From the NCBI RefSeq assembly GCF_033115175.1, contig NC_084838.1, positions 38,543,468-38,607,467 on the forward strand: a stretch of 64,000 bases of DNA, written 5' to 3'. The notes below the pieces were generated by a model. It was not told where the DNA came from, ran no database searches, and saw only the letters and a list, made by a program, of their open reading frames with translations. The number at the start of each line of letters is the position of its first letter. Within the stretch, counting starts at the first letter, position 1. Made by a program: the position numbers and the translations under genes. The stretch is from Lepus europaeus (taxonomy: Eukaryota; Chordata; Mammalia; Lagomorpha; Leporidae). Below, in pieces: positions 1-13,900 of this stretch.

Positions 1-302
1 ATTTATTTATTTATTTTAAAAGCAGAGATGAGAGAGAGAGAGATCTTCCATCTGCTGGTTCAATCCCCAAATGGCCACAACAGCCAGGGCTGGGTCAGGC
101 CAAAGCCAGGAGCCAGGAGCTTCTTCCAGATCTCCCACGTGGGTGCAGGGGCCAAGTACTTTGGCCATCTTTTACTGCTTTCCCAGGCCATAGCAGGGAA
201 CTAGATCAGAAGAGGAGCAGCTGGGACTCGAACTGGTGCCCATATGGGATGCCAGCACTGCAGGTGGCGGCTTTACCCGCTATGCCACAGGTACACCCCC
301 AA
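1..302 (-). mobile_element. C-repeat SINE, cut by window edge
   Basis: Starts in the ATTTATTTATTT tail at base 1 and runs to the head GCCACAGGTACA. The extreme tail lies outside the window. Confidence 0.9.
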
Positions 303-424
303 CTGGCCTTTTAAGCAGCACCATCTTCAGGGGAGGGTTGGCTTGAGTTACTCAAGACAGGAATTCAGCCCACAGACTGTCTCAGCCACCGACCGCAGTG
401 GGGCAGGAATCACATGGAGGAAGA

Positions 425-1744
425 CGTTACACACAAGGCTTTATTTTCTTATTAGTCAATATCCCTGATGGGCTGCGAGGCGTGGCATGATACTGTTCGC
501 AGTGCAGCACTGAACTTTCGCAGGCTGCGTCGGGGTCTGGCTTGCCCAGACTCCTGTCTTGAAGCTTCAGTTCCCTCACTCCCCTCTGGCTCCCCTGTCC
601 TGACAGATGGGAGATGCCTTGATTTCGGGGACACTGGGCTTGCTGCCTGGGTCGTTCCCTCACATCCGGGCCTTGTGAGACTGCTATTCAAAGGTACTCG
701 TCTAGTTTGAGGCATAACCCAGAACCAAATTAGCGTCTCTAAGCCCCCTGCCCAAGACATGGCCCTGGAACACTTGGACCTGTCACACATTCCACGAGGG
801 AGGGAGCGCCAGCACAGCTGCAGCCACAGGCCAGGACCCCGCCCTGCGTGGGAAGGCTGGAGGGCTTCCTCCAGGGGCCCCGGGTGAGCTCACCAGCTCA
901 GTGACTTCATCCATCCAAGGCCACTTGGCCGAGAGCCCAGGCGGCGTGAGGGGCTGTCCTGAGTCACCTAGCCGGGCAGAGGGGGGAGTGCCAGGCCTGG
1001 CCCTCCCTGCATGGTGGGCTAGCACAGTGAGCTCTGAAGAGCCCCAAGAGTTTAAGAAGAAAGACGAGGGGAGGGCAAGAGGTGGTCGTGGCTAGGGTGC
1101 TGTGCTAGTTGGAGGTAGAAAGAGGCAAGGAAGCAAAGCGTTTCTCTCCGCTTTGTCCTTGGCAGGCACAAGAGAATCCCCCAGAGACACGCAGGATGAC
1201 ATCATGGCTCACAGCTGAGAAATCTCAACCCTTCGATGAGACGCAGCCCCTGGCCGGCCCAGGTTCCATGGAAGCTGCTTTACCGTGAGGCCTTTAAAGC
1301 TGGGTTTTGGGTCCTGTGAGGGGAAGGCTAGCTGGGTAGTCTTAAATATCTCCCCAAAGTAGAGAGCAACACATGGAGAGCACAAGATATGAACTTCTCT
1401 TCTTGGCGTCACAAATCGTTGGAATACAAAAAAGTCCAAGGATGGGTATTAGAAGAAAGATACAAAAGCAGCTTGCTTACAAGATAACCAAAACATGTTT
1501 ACAAATTGACTTCCCCCTCCCACCCCAAATCCAAAACACTGTGGTCTAGCTCACCACCACCAGGGCAAAGGCTCATTCCTGGAGTTAGAACGAGCTGCTG
1601 CAGAACTGTGTATCCGGGTGTGTGTACGAGAGATGCGCACACGCACCGCACACACAGGGACGGACACACAGCTGGGGTTTTGGCGTTGGAGGCACTTCAT
1701 ATCCACAGGCTCAGGTCTCACACCTTCCGGTCACGCTGCACCTG
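425..1744 (-). other. GLIPR2: GLIPR2 3'UTR (inferred extent)
   Basis: About 1.3 kb of non-repetitive sequence lies between the GLIPR2 stop and the first downstream minus-strand AATAAA. It holds no coding exon I recognise. The end is inferred from the hexamer; transcript data are needed to fix it. Short ORFs in the stretch look like chance. Confidence 0.6.
441..446 (-). terminator. GLIPR2: Candidate GLIPR2 polyadenylation signal AATAAA
   Basis: The minus strand reads GAAAATAAAGCC here, the first canonical hexamer after the stop codon. Cleavage would fall roughly 10-25 nt further, near base 420-430. Confidence 0.6.
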
Positions 1745-1905
1745 TTATTTCTTCGGAGGCAGGACGTTTTCCTCGAAGAAGCCCTGGTTGACAACATTCC
1801 CGGCTGGGAAGTATCTGGCCACCACGAAGGAGGAGCCGTCACTCGCTGATGCCTTCCCCACGCCCATCTTCTTCGTATTCTTCCATACCATGGCGGTGAA
1901 GTGTC
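1745..1905 (-). CDS. GLIPR2: GLIPR2 coding exon 5 (CAP signature and stop)
   Basis: Acceptor CCCTGTAG leads into residues 102-154, starting with the CAP signature [11 protein letters not shown], whose His103 is the fourth cavity residue, and ending NVLPPKK with a TAA stop at 1745-1747. The only clear change from human that I recognise is Gln for Glu near residue 141. The 3'UTR continues toward base 425. Confidence 0.98.
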
Positions 1906-4900
1906 CTACAGGGGGACAGGGGGCGGGGAAGGGAGACAGCTGAGGTAACAGAGGCTTGAGAGAATCTTGCTGGCGAGGCCTGAGCCCTCGCACCATCTTG
2001 ACCCCACAGACCCCAACCAGGGCAAGGAGGCAGCCCGATTTCCAAAGCATCAGGTCTCTTCCGTCAGCCACACTGCCCCACTCACCTCCTCTGAGATCAC
2101 GACAAAGCCCGGTGCCCCCAGCAGCGAGGGTGTTACCCTACCTGGCAGCTGCCTGCAGCTGTGCCCAGGCCCGCTCTCTGTGGGGTCCCCAGGGATCTCG
2201 GTGCTGCCCCCCAGCGGTCACCGTTGTCTCACTTGACATCTCAGGAACACTTGTTACAGCTGGCTGCCCCTCCCCCTGCTTTTGAAAGCACTCCGGGGAC
2301 ATGGAAGGTTCTTGGCGTTCCTCCTGTCCCACCGTCGCCTCCCCTCCTGCTCTCCCACCCCACTTGTAAACGTTACAGGGCCTGCGTTTCCCAGGCCTGA
2401 GTCGTGCATTCTCTTCTCCTCTCTCTCTTACTCTCTTTAGACAATTTCGTCTTTCCCTGGCTTCCAGATTTGCTTCTCTAGTGCAACTTTCTGCTCTGTG
2501 TTCCTGCAACCTCTCATTGGGCATTTCCACTCGGATGACTCAGAGCCGTCTCCAATTCAACCTATCAACCCCACCCTCGCCTTCGGTCCCCCAGGATTGA
2601 TTCCTGTCCCAGCCCTCCTGTTTCCGTCAACAGCACCCCAGTGCACACTCCTAGGGGTGGGTCTGCATTCCTTACTTCCCTCACCACAGCCCGCCAATCC
2701 ATCCTGAAGAATCCACCTCTAAGTCCAACTCAAGTCCAGCTACTCCCACAACGAGCCTCGCATTTGGACCATCACAGTGGCCACCTGCTTGGTTCTTGGC
2801 CTCCACATTGGTCCCTTCCAACTCTTTCTCCACTTACGTAGCCAGAGTGAGCCTTTGGGGGCATAAATCACATCTGCTTATCTCCCTGCTTAGAAATCCT
2901 TTGCTCATGTCCAGCTGTCCCTAGAATGGAAGTGAATGCTTTGGCCCAGTAGCCTCCTGTCCATTCCTTGAACACATCAGGTTACTTCCCAGCGGTCTGG
3001 GAAGTGAAACGATCTACTGATGGCCAGCACCCTCCTTCCCCACGGTGTCAGCCTAAATGTCATCTGTTCCAAGAAGCCTTTTGCTACCACCTTTTAATTA
3101 ACTGAACACCACCATCCCAAGGTATTCTTTTTCAAAATCTATTATTTATTGACTTGAGAGGGAGAGAGACAATCAGAGAGAGTTCCCAGCCACTGGCTCA
3201 TTTCCCAAAGGCCCATGTTGGTTTGCACGGGGTTAGGCTGAGGCCGGGAGCCAGGATCTCAATCCAGGTCTCCTGTGTGGGTGGCAGGAACCCAATTACC
3301 TGAGCCGTCACCACTGCCTCCCAGGATCTGCACTGGCGGAAAGCTGGAATCAAGAGGGGGAACCTGATCCTCAGATGTGGGACACGGGCACCTTCGCTAG
3401 CATCTGAACTGCAAGGCCAAACACCAGTGCCGAGTTCTTACCATCGGCAGTGCTAAGTCTGCCTGACTACTTGGTTATTTCTTGGCTCTCTCACCAGGCT
3501 GCACCCCACACAGGCAGAGCCCAGGTTTGTTTCCTCCATCAAGGTATGCCCAGCAACTTGGTCTAGCCTGGACATGAACAGTGTGGAATAAACTTTTGTG
3601 GACGGATGGGACAGGTCCCACTGCTTTGAGGCGAACAGCTCAGTGCCTTTGCAAGCTACTGCTCTGTCCTCCAGACACCTGGGTGGCTTTGCTGAAGCTG
3701 CTTCGTGCCTGGCTCCCAGTTCCAAGCTGTCCGCCCTTCTCTAACATAGCCTCGCTTCCAACTCTCCCGCCACCTCGGGGTCAAACAGCGGATGCCGTGA
3801 CATATCCTTCACTCAAGCACAAACTCTTCTCATCTTTTGGGAGTGTGCGTGTGTGTGTGTGTGTGGGGGGGGGGGGTGTTCCTCCCTCCCGTCTTTCCTG
3901 TTCAGCATTCAGAGATCAGGGGGATATCAGCTTCCAGGGCAAGCAGAGCACTCACTCACTAACGCGATGCTGTTTCCCGCTAAGTATGTGGGTGGGCAAG
4001 ACGTGAGGCCAGGCACCACGTGGGTTTTATGCCCCGTGTGCAGCACTGGGTGTGGCGTTCTGCAGAAGCTCAATGAATACCTGATGAAGAAGGAAGAGAC
4101 TGAGGGTGGGAGGCAGGAGTAAAACGACAGGCATATGAGTAGTTAAGAAAGAACACAACCACTCACAACATAGGACAAAAAAATCCAGTAATAATTTTTT
4201 AAAAATCCCATATTGGAGAGGATGTGGAAGAAACTGGAACTCTTATTTATTTATTTATTTTTTTATTTTATTTGACAGGTAGAGTTAGACAGTGAGAGAG
4301 AGAGACAGAGAGAAAGGTCTTCCTTCTGTTGGTTCACTCCCCAAATGGCTACTATGGCCGGCGCTGCGCGGATCCAAAGCCAGGAGCCAGGTGCTTCTCC
4401 TGGTCTCCCATGCAGGTGCAGGGGCCCAAGCACTTGGGCCATCCTCCACTGCCTTCCCCGGCCACAGCAGAGAGCTGGACTGGAAGAGGAGCAACTGGGA
4501 CTAGAACCTGGTGCCCATATGAGATGCCAGCGCTGCATAGTGCGCCATGGTGCCGGCTCCCTGTTTTTGTACTTTTAAAAATTTCGGTATAATTGCTTTC
4601 TTTGTCTACATCCACAAAAGACTAAGGTCACTAAGTTCTTCATGAGGATTATCCACTGTAAGCCCCGATGCCTACATGGCTGAAGCAAGAATGAGAAGAA
4701 AACCAGCCTCAGACGCACTCCTTTCCCACTTAGCCTTCGATGGTCCAAACCTCTCCCCACACACTCTGCTTTTCTGCTCGGCACAAAGGAGAAGCACTCG
4801 TCGCCCACTCACTGCTGCTCCCTGTACTCCCGGCTCCCAGCAGCCCTGCCAGGGGTCTCTGTGGGGGCCTTTCTCACCAGGCCATTTCTCCCCAGAGACC

Positions 4901-7900
4901 ACAGGCCGTGGCCATGGACCCGGCCTTTCCCTGTCTCCCAGAGAGAGGCAGCGGCTGCCATGAATCTGCTGGCTGGCAAGAAGAGGAGCACCTCCCACGA
5001 CGGCAGGAACGCCTGTGGTGGCTTCTCCAAGCAGAGGAGGCTAAGCAGTTCCTCCTCTTGGCTGCACAGAGGTAATTAAGTTATGTGCATTTAGAGATTA
5101 ATTAAAGGACATGACTTCCTTAGCAACCATCAGATACACACTGGCTTCTAAATCTAATCTACTAACAAAGACTCTTTTTCTTCCTTTTGCTTTTTTTTTT
5201 TTTTAAAAAAGATTTATTTATTTATTTGAAAGTCAGGGATTCAGAGAGAGAGGGAGAGACAGAGAGAGAGAGAGAGAGAGAGATCTTCCATCTGCTGATT
5301 CACTCCCCAGATGGCCGCAATGGCCAGTGCTGGGCCAAACCAATGCCAGGAGCCAGGAGCTTCTTCCAGGTCTCCCACGTGGGGAGCAGAGGCCCAAGCA
5401 CTTGGGTCATCTGCTGCTTTCCCAGGTGCATTAGCAGGGAGCTCAATGGGAAGTGGAGCAGCCAGAACACAAGCTTTCAATCCAGCTTCCTGCTAAAGTG
5501 CCTTGGAAATCAGCAGAGGATGGGCCAGGTACCTGGGTCCCTGTCACCCACGTGGGAGACTTGGATGGAGATTTTGACTCCTGGCGTTGGCTTGGCCCAG
5601 CCATAGCTGTTGTGGGCATCTGGGGAGTGAACCTGTGACTCGAAGATATCCCTCTTCCCTTCCCTCTCTCTGTGTTGCTCTTTTAAACAAATTTAAAAAA
5701 AAAAAAAAGGAAGAGTGCCAGGGGTCAGAGCTTGAATTAAAACTTTTCACCTTATATAGCTTCAGCCTTCTGCTCATGTGAAAGTATTACTCATTGAGAA
5801 TAAGGAAACAGATGTACTCATGTAAGCAGAATATAGCAAAGTAATTATGAGAAACCATTTCTCAGGGCAGGCCTGTGGTGCAGCCGTTGAGACACCTGCA
5901 TCCCATATGGTGCCTGGGTTCAAGCCCCGGCTCCGCTGCCTATTCCAGCTTTCTGTCCATGTGCACCCTGGGAAGCAGCGGGAGATGGCTCAAGGACTTA
6001 GCTGCCTGCCACCCATGTGGGAGAGTCCAACTGATTTCTGTGTCTCTGGCTTCGCCTGACACAGCGCCAGGGGTTGCAGGCACTCAGGGAACGGACTGGT
6101 GAATGGGAGATCTCTGTCTCTCCGTTCACCATTCAAGTTCTATATAGAAAAGTCGGCAGCCCGGGGCCGGGATGGGCACGGACCACACAGTGTTTCAGCG
6201 GCTCTTCCGCCTTCGCCACCGAGTCAGATCCCTGAGCAACCGTGCAGCAGGAAGATGGAGGCTGTGGGAGAGGCTGAAGCATGATGGGCCTCAGGACCGG
6301 CCAGGGTCTCCCACATCCCAGTTATGACACCAACCAAGGCCCCACTCTTGCCTGAGCACCGGCCTCTGTCTGGCTCCAGGCATGGCCCAGCAGCACCTGG
6401 GACACACAGCAGCCCTGGAGTTTTCCTTGTTAGGGGTGGGAGAGGCGGGGGTGATGAATGGCATATTCGGTCAGTGTGAACACTCACTCTGACCCCTCCC
6501 CCATCCCCTGCGAGATGCCACCTTGGAGCAGGGCCCTGGAAACTGCTTCAGACTGGGGGCTACAGGCTTGAGAGAAGCCTCTTTCCCTTTGCGGACCTCA
6601 GTGTCCTCTCCAGCAAAATGGGTAGAATAAAGCCCTATCTTCCATCGGTGCTATGAGGCCGTGTGACAGCAGGAACAGTGCTCACAAGCTGCCTGGACAC
6701 GTGTGCGGTGGCTCAGCATCTGGCTCAGGGGAAGGGCAGCTCCAGAAGCTATGACATACAAGGCTTCCTGCACTTTGGTCAGAGAAGTCAGGGCTCTGCC
6801 GCCATAATCTTAATCCCTGGCGGGTGGAGGCCGTCCCTGCTCCCTGCCTGCCTGCTCGCCCTCCTGCTACAGGGCCTGGAGTCTGGCTGGGGGCGTGGGG
6901 CCTGAGAGGGGAAGAGCTGGGCAAATGGCGCAGCCTCCACCTCTGCCGAGTCCCACCCACCCAGGGGGCAAGAGCCTCTGCCCCAAGGAGGAGCAGCAGG
7001 AAATGGTGACTGGCTCTCAAAGCTCTCACTTCCTGCTTCTGAAGAAACCCACTGCCGCTGGAGGGTGAGACCGCAAATGGCTCTACCCCTGGGTGACGTG
7101 GGGTGGGGGAGGAGGGGGTGGGCTGGGAATCCCTTCTCAGTTTTCCTCTGGTGCCCCCTTCTGGAGTCTGTGAGGGTTCTGAGGAAAGCCAAGGAACCTG
7201 GTGAAACCAGCATTGGAGGAAGAGGAACCTCAGAGCACAAAGTGGCTGCCTGGGGCTTTCACAAGCTAAATGTTAACACTCTCCACACAGGAAGTAGGGA
7301 TGGTGGTGGCAGGAGAAAGGTGGACTCCCCCTCTCCACGCTCATAATGTCCCTTAGAGACCACCCCTTGTCCCTCTCCCTTGTCACAGGGAAGGACCGGA
7401 ACTGACCCATGTTCACACACCAAACTGCAGACTGTGCATTCTAAGCGCGCCTGAACCACGGACTAACAGAAGGTAAGAGGAACAGCCAGGGAGGCCAGAG
7501 GTTGGCAACGGTGCCTGGAAGGAGGTGGGGGTGTGGAGGGAGGTGGGGCATGGAGGGAGCCAGAGGAGGAGGAGGCCAGGACCGCAGCTTGACCCCTGCC
7601 CCAGTGCCCGGCGCTGGAAGCCGCAGCAGTTCAGTAATGGGAGCACTGCGGGCAGGGAGAGCTTAGAAATGTTCTGGCGAGAGGGGCGCGAGCGGAGGCA
7701 GGATGCTGGGGAGGTAGTTGGGGAACTGGGTCTGGGAGCCAGCAGCACTGCTCCGGGCTGGGGTGGGAACCCGCAGCCTGGCTGTTCTCCCTCTCTCATG
7801 CAGGACTGCGTGTGGCCAGGCCTTGGGGCGAGGGCAAACCGCAAACCGGAAACCAGAAGAGGCAACCCAGGGCGGCCACGACACCCAGCCTGCCCCCTGC

Positions 7901-10900
7901 CCAGGAGCTGGCCACCCACCTGTCCCTGAGGTGAAGCCCGGCTGCTGGAAGTTGTAGTTCTTGATCTCGCTGTACCACCTGTCGGCCACCTCCTTTCCTG
8001 CACGGAGAAGACACCGTTCAGGACTCGGCACCCAAACCCTCTCCCCGCCGTCATCTTCTCCCATGAAGCCCTCAGCCACGCCTGCCGCAACCTGGGATCT
8101 GACCGGGCACCAAGCACCGAGACTCCCCGGGTGCTCGTGCGGACTTGCGGGCTGAAGACAGGGACGAGCCCTGGCCTGGGTGCCCGCGGGGCCGCGAACT
8201 CGCCGCGCAGGGCTGCCCCACATCTGCAGCGTGCTCCTGGGGGCTCCCAACCCGGAAGCTCTGGCCTCATCTCCTCCCGCGGCTGGCTCCTGGGGAGGAA
8301 AGGCAACCGGGCTGGAAGGCCAAGAGGCCCCTCCGTGAACCCCCCTGCTGGCGCTGCAAGTGAGGGGTGCTGCCGTGCCACTGCGCATGAGTGGCCAGAG
8401 GACCTTGGGAAAACACAGATTCTGAGCTCGGCAGCGCCGGGGGAGGCCCAGATGCTGCTGCTGTCTGCGGGCCACGCCTCGGCCTCCTTGCAGAGCATTT
8501 AGGAAAACTGATGCCTGCGTCCTTGCTCAGACCTTCTGGAATTCGTCTGGAAAAGAGTTGCAGGCGGCCGCATTTTTCAAAAGCTCAGCCAAAGATTGGA
8601 GCGTGCAGTGCGGAGAGCCCTGGCCTTGGAGATCCACCCGTCTCTGCAGAGGGCAGGGGCTCACTCTGGATGCCCAGGGAGCCGCATGGGCCGGATGGGA
8701 CCCGCATCCGGGCTGCACACTTGAGGCTTTCTCTAGCCCCCCGCCCCCTCTCTCCTAGGCTCCCAGGAGCTCCAGCACGCGCACTGCCAGGGAGGAGGCT
8801 TGGGGGTCGCCTTTCGCAGGAGCAGGCACACATGTCTCCGGGAGGGGGCCCCAGGGCCAGCTGTGCAGGAAGCCGGCGCCAGCTGTGCTGGGGAAAACCA
8901 AGAGGTCTCAGGGGCTACGCCTGGGTACTCCCAGGAATGTGAGGCCCAGAGGAGGCAGTGAGTCATTCAGTCTCCCTCTGGGGTTTGCAGCAAGCTTCAG
9001 AGAGCAAGGCAGTGTGCTCTGATATTTTTCCTAAAAAGCCGCTTCAGGCCTGCGGAGCCAGGAAGCTCAGGAATGCCTGGCCAGCGTGGTGGAGCCTTCC
9101 AGACGTGGACCTGGCCCCGCGGGAACCGCCTTTACCATGATTTGTGTTCCAAAATGAAAACAGCTCTATTGCTGATCACCAGCACTGTTGAAAAATTAAA
9201 TCAGGAAATCGTGAGGAAAGGAGCGAGCAGGCGCTGGGGCAGCAGAATCAGGCTGGGACTTTGCTCCCCGCCTGCCCCCCCCCCCCCAGCTGGGAGCTCT
9301 TCCCAAAACCAGCGGTCAGTCTGACTCATCAGTGTCCCTGCACCCAGCGCGGGCTGGCCCCGAGCCACCAGCGGAGACTGCCTGGGGAGCTGAAGCCAGC
9401 TTGCGGCAGATTCTGAGAACTCAGGGTCTCCTCCCCCTTCCCATGGAGGGGCTGGAGGGGTCTGAGGGGCCCCCGCCCAGGGACGATGCTGCAACTCACC
9501 TGTCTGATCGTAGGATGCCCAAGCGAGGTTCTCCCCACATTGGCCACGGCTGGATTCTGGGCTGTGCTTGAGGATTCGCGTGCTGGCCAGGGCCTCGGAG
9601 TACCTGCCGGAGTCCGTGGGGCTTCCTCAGAGAGGGCCCAGCCAGGCCATCCCCACAGGAGGATCCCCACGCGGGAGTGGCTGAGCTTCCTGCCCTGCCC
9701 GGGCTCGCAGAGGAACATCATCTGCGTGGGCTCTGAGCCTCCATGGGGTCTCCTTTTACAGAGGCACAAACGGAGGCTCAAAGGGGCCTGCCCAGGTTAA
9801 GTGGCAGAGCGGTGATTCAAGCCTGGCTGTGGCCCGTGCCCAAACCCATGTCCCCCCACCAACCGCCCATGGCCCCTCGGGGACCGCAGCAGCAGGGCGG
9901 CGAAGGGCGCGGGTGGCCCGGCCGGCTGGGGGGACTCACTGCTGAGCCTCGCGGTTGAGCTTCTTGCAGAGTTTCAGCGGGGGGACGCCGTGCTGCTGCC
10001 GGTACTCATTGTGAGCCTTCAGCACCTCCTCATTAAACTGTTTCGAAGCTGGAACAATGGCAGGACGGAGAGTGCTCAGTGCAGAGAAAAGACCCCTCCC
10101 AGCCCTCCAAGGTCGATGGCGCCCCACACCCCAGCCAGGTGGCCACTCTCCACGCCCTGCTCATCCTACTTCCATCCCTGACACTACTTCTGCACCATCT
10201 CTGCACAGAGAGCCCCGTGATGTGTGAGCCCTCTCGGGCCATGGTAGGGATTTGGGTCTTTATCCGAGGCAACGGGAAGGGCTGGGAGCTGCGAGACCCT
10301 GCCGACTGCTGAGTGCAGGGTGGCCGGGACGGACGGTCAGCCACAGGACCTCGGAAGGAAACTGTGGGCAGGAGGAGCCTGGGTATCTCAGACCAGCCCC
10401 ACGGTGAGTGAGGGGGCCTGGGAAGGCCTGGCGGGGGGATCAGTGCTGGGAAGAGGTGCTGGGGGGTGGGGTGTGCTCACCCTGGCCTGGAGAAACCAAG
10501 TTAAGAGAAAGAGGCTGAGGGAAGGGCAGTGCTGAGGAGGCAGAGTTAGGGAACAATGTAGAAAAGAAAATGGGGCGGGGGGGGGGGGGCGGGATATCAG
10601 CTTGGTTTAGGGCTACAGTGGGTAAGAGGTGGAGGCTTTGCCATTCCAGGTCATGACCTCAGAAAAGGCAAGGTCAAGGGGGGCTAAGATTACAGAGAAT
10701 AAAACTGGGGGAAGACAAGGGCAGCCAAGGTCAGTGGAGAGAAGCCACGCCAACCTGGATCTGAAATGGAACCCCATCCATTCAACCTCTCCTATCCATC
10801 CGACACCCATTCCAAATCACCCACCCACCCATCCACCCATCCTTCAACAAGTGCCACACCTCCTTCCATCATCCCCTCCATCCATGCAACACCCATCCAT

Positions 10901-13900
10901 CCATCACCCAGCACTGTCCAGCCATACCTAACACTCATCCACCCACTGATCCATCTTGTGGCCAGCATCACCATTCCCCACCCTTCCATCTATCATCTAC
11001 CCAATCCCAGTGTACCCATCTGTTCATCTTGTCTTTGAACACCTCCCCTGTGCCAGGTCCCAAAGTTGAATCCTAGAGGTCCAGAGACAAGCCAGGCATG
11101 TCCTGCCCTCAAAGAGCCCCCGCACACAAGGGGGAGACAGCCTTGCAAACAGACACTGGCATTGTGACAACAGTCAAGATGCAGGGGAGCACACGTGTAA
11201 GAGGCACTTGGAGAAGAGCAACCCAGCACTCTGGGGGTCAGGAAGGAGGTGCCCCCTGATTTGAGGGCCCCCTGTCCTCTGTGGACATGAGCTGGCCAGT
11301 CTAAGATCACGATGCACCAAGCACTGGCCTTAGGAGTCCAGGGGCTCCCCTCCATAGGGATGGGGGTGAGTTGGGTGGTTCCTAAGTGAGGGCCACAGAA
11401 GGCCCCTCCACCAATCTGGTCCCATCTGGCCTGGCCGGGAGCCTGTGCCCTGAGGGCTGGCTGTGGGTGGTGGCAGGAAGGATGCAAACCTGAGCAGGGA
11501 GGAAGGGTCACACTGGGTCCCCTGCCCTAGGTCACATCACCAGCTCCTTTCTCCTCTGCTGTGTCCCCAAGGCTGAGGACCTGACCCAACAGCAGTCCTC
11601 TACCCCCCTCTCACAGTCAGGTCAGATCCTCTGAGTCTGTGGGCCTTCAGGTCAAATCCCATGGAGGCTCCGAGAGGACAGGATGGGCCGTCCGAGGTCT
11701 CAGGGCACCCGGGGCTAGCAGAGACCAGGAGAGGAAAGCCCTCAGGCCAGGCTGTGGCGGCTGCAGTGTCCAAGGGGGCTTTGATAAAGTAAGGAGGGAG
11801 TAGCTGGGGCTCAGCGGGGCTCATCATTGGGCTCTCAGTACTGTGGGGTGGGGTGGGCTTGGGATGGGGGGCTCTGCGCCCCAAGATTCCTGAGGTTTTG
11901 GTGGAGAGGCAGAGATGGGGGGGTTGAGAGCAAAGGGCTAGAGGCGGCGACTTGGCGGAGGGCGGAGTGACACTCTGAGGCCTTCAGGTGTTTGTGGTCA
12001 AGAGCTGGGGCAATCCCTGGTTCATCAGAAAGCCAAAGATCTCAGATCTATGGGGAGAGGGGAAAAGGAAGGTGGTGGTGAATGAGCACAGAGTTTCCCT
12101 TCTGTGAGGAGGGGCAGCTCCCGCCCCTGTTTCAGAGCGGTGTGAACACGCTTAGCCCGGCTGACTGCTTTCAAATGGCTAAGACAGCACGTTTTCTGTC
12201 ATGTGTCTGTTAACCACCGTTTAGAAAAGAGCTTCAGGCTCAGCGGGTTAGAGAGTCACGGAGACTACACAACAGTTCATGGAGAAGTGGTGGATGGGAA
12301 CGGGTTGGGGTCCCCCGGACAGTAGGCTCAGGGGGGTGGCGTGGCAGCAGGGCCCCTGTGCCCGCAGCCTTGTGCGCGAGGTGGTGCCCATCTGAAGTGT
12401 GTTCAGACATGAGAGAGGAAGGAGTCTTAGAGGAGCGGTAGCAAGCATGGGGCCATTCATCCTGGACCAGACGGCACCTTGGAAGACACGGGGGAGATCT
12501 CTGGAGCCAAGCTGGGGGCTGTGGATGACAGATCTCAACGCAGCCCAAGAAAGACCTATCTGCAGAGTAAAGGGGCTAGCTCCCAAGCTGGTGAGCTGTG
12601 GCCACGGGCAGAATGCACGCACTGAGCCCCTCTCAGAGGATTCAGCCCTGGGTAGAGACCTGGATGACCAGTTCCCTTCCACTTCTAAGATCCCATAAGG
12701 TCCGGTCTGAGTGGGCGGTGAGAGGAGACAAATGAACACCCGGCCCAAAGCTCCCAGGGCTTTCTGGGCTTCTCTAAGGAGACACAGTGATTGAAACAGT
12801 GCACCTGTCTGGACAGTGGTCTGTATGGTTGACAGAAGGTCCCCACCGACTGACAGGCTTGGCCAGGCCCGTCCTAAGGTCCTTTCCAGTTCCCATGCCC
12901 CAGGCAGGCCATGGTGGGACCAGAGGGGGCACCAAAGGATACACAAGACTGTGTGGTGGGGCCGGTGCTGGGGTGTAGTAGATTAAGCCCCTGCCTACAT
13001 CCCATGTGGGAGCCGGTTCAAATCCTGAATGCAGCCGGTGCCGTGGCTTAACAGGCTAATCCTCCGCCTTGCAGCGCTGGCACACCAGATTCTATCCCGG
13101 TTGCCCCTCTTCTAGGCCAGCTCTCTGCTATGGCCCGGGAAGGCAGTGGAGGATGGCCCAAGTGCTTGGGCCCTGCACCCGCATGGGAGACCAGGAGAAG
13201 CACCTGGCTCCTGGCTTTGGATCAGCGCAGTGAGCCGTCTGCAGTGGCCATTGGAGGGTGAACCAACGGCAAAAAGGAAGACCTTTCTCTCTGTCTCTCT
13301 CTCTCACTATCCACTCTGCCTGTCAAAAAAAAAAATAAATAGGCCGGCGCCGTGGCTCAACAGGCTAATCCTCCGCCTTGTGGCGCCGGCACACCGGGTT
13401 CTAGTCCCGGTCGGGGCACCGATCCTGTCCCGGTTGCCCCTCTTCCAGGCCAGCTCTCTGCTGTGGCCAGGGAGTGCAGTGGAGGATGGCCCAAGTGTTT
13501 GGGCTCTGCACCCCATGGGAGACCAGGATAAGCACCTGGCTCCTGCCATCGGAACAGCGCGGTGCGCCGGCCGCAGCGCGCTACCGCGGCGGCCATTAGA
13601 GGGTGAACCAACGGCCAAGGAAGACCTTTCTCTCTGTCTCTCTCTCTCTCTCACTGTCCACTCTGCCTGTCAAAAAAATAAATAAATAAATAAAAAATCC
13701 TGAATGCTCTGTTTCCAACCTGGCTCCCTGGTGATGCACCTGGGAAAGCAGGAGAAGATGGCCCAAGTGCTTGGTCCCCTGCACTCATGTGGCTCATGTG
13801 GGAGACCCAAAAGAAGCCCCTGGCTCCTGGCTTCAGAGTGGCCCAGCTCTGATCACTGTGGCCATCTGGGGAATGAACTAGCAGATGGAAGACCCCTTTC

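Larger units (their letters stand above)
1906..7919 (-). other. GLIPR2: GLIPR2 intron 4: content
   Basis: Besides the SINEs and MIR listed, about 1910-3125, 3440-4240, 4565-5185 and 6140-7919 show no gene, RNA or repeat I recognise. The open frames there (for example 4676-5075) are short and lack homology. It is GC-rich and ordinary intronic in appearance. Confidence 0.7.

Noticed and set aside
4676..5075. Overlapping plus and minus open frames suggesting an extra exon
   Set aside because: No conserved protein, no supporting splice context, and both strands are open equally.
7413..8498. 361-residue (and overlapping 270-residue) minus-strand frames
   Set aside because: Read-through of GLIPR2 exon 4 into both introns in GC-rich DNA; the splice sites and homology end at 7920 and 7997.
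12248..12946. 232-residue minus-strand open frame
   Set aside because: Low-complexity composition, no recognised motif, inside GLIPR2 intron 1 on a stretch without splice or codon signals.
12959..13140. tRNA-like B-box sequences at SINE heads as possible tRNA genes
   Set aside because: They recur at the head of every C-repeat and lack a full cloverleaf; they are the SINE's tRNA-derived promoter.
13146..13685. 179-residue frame and many similar 60-130 residue frames elsewhere
   Set aside because: They translate C-repeat SINEs (recurring peptides such as [15 protein letters not shown]); not genes.
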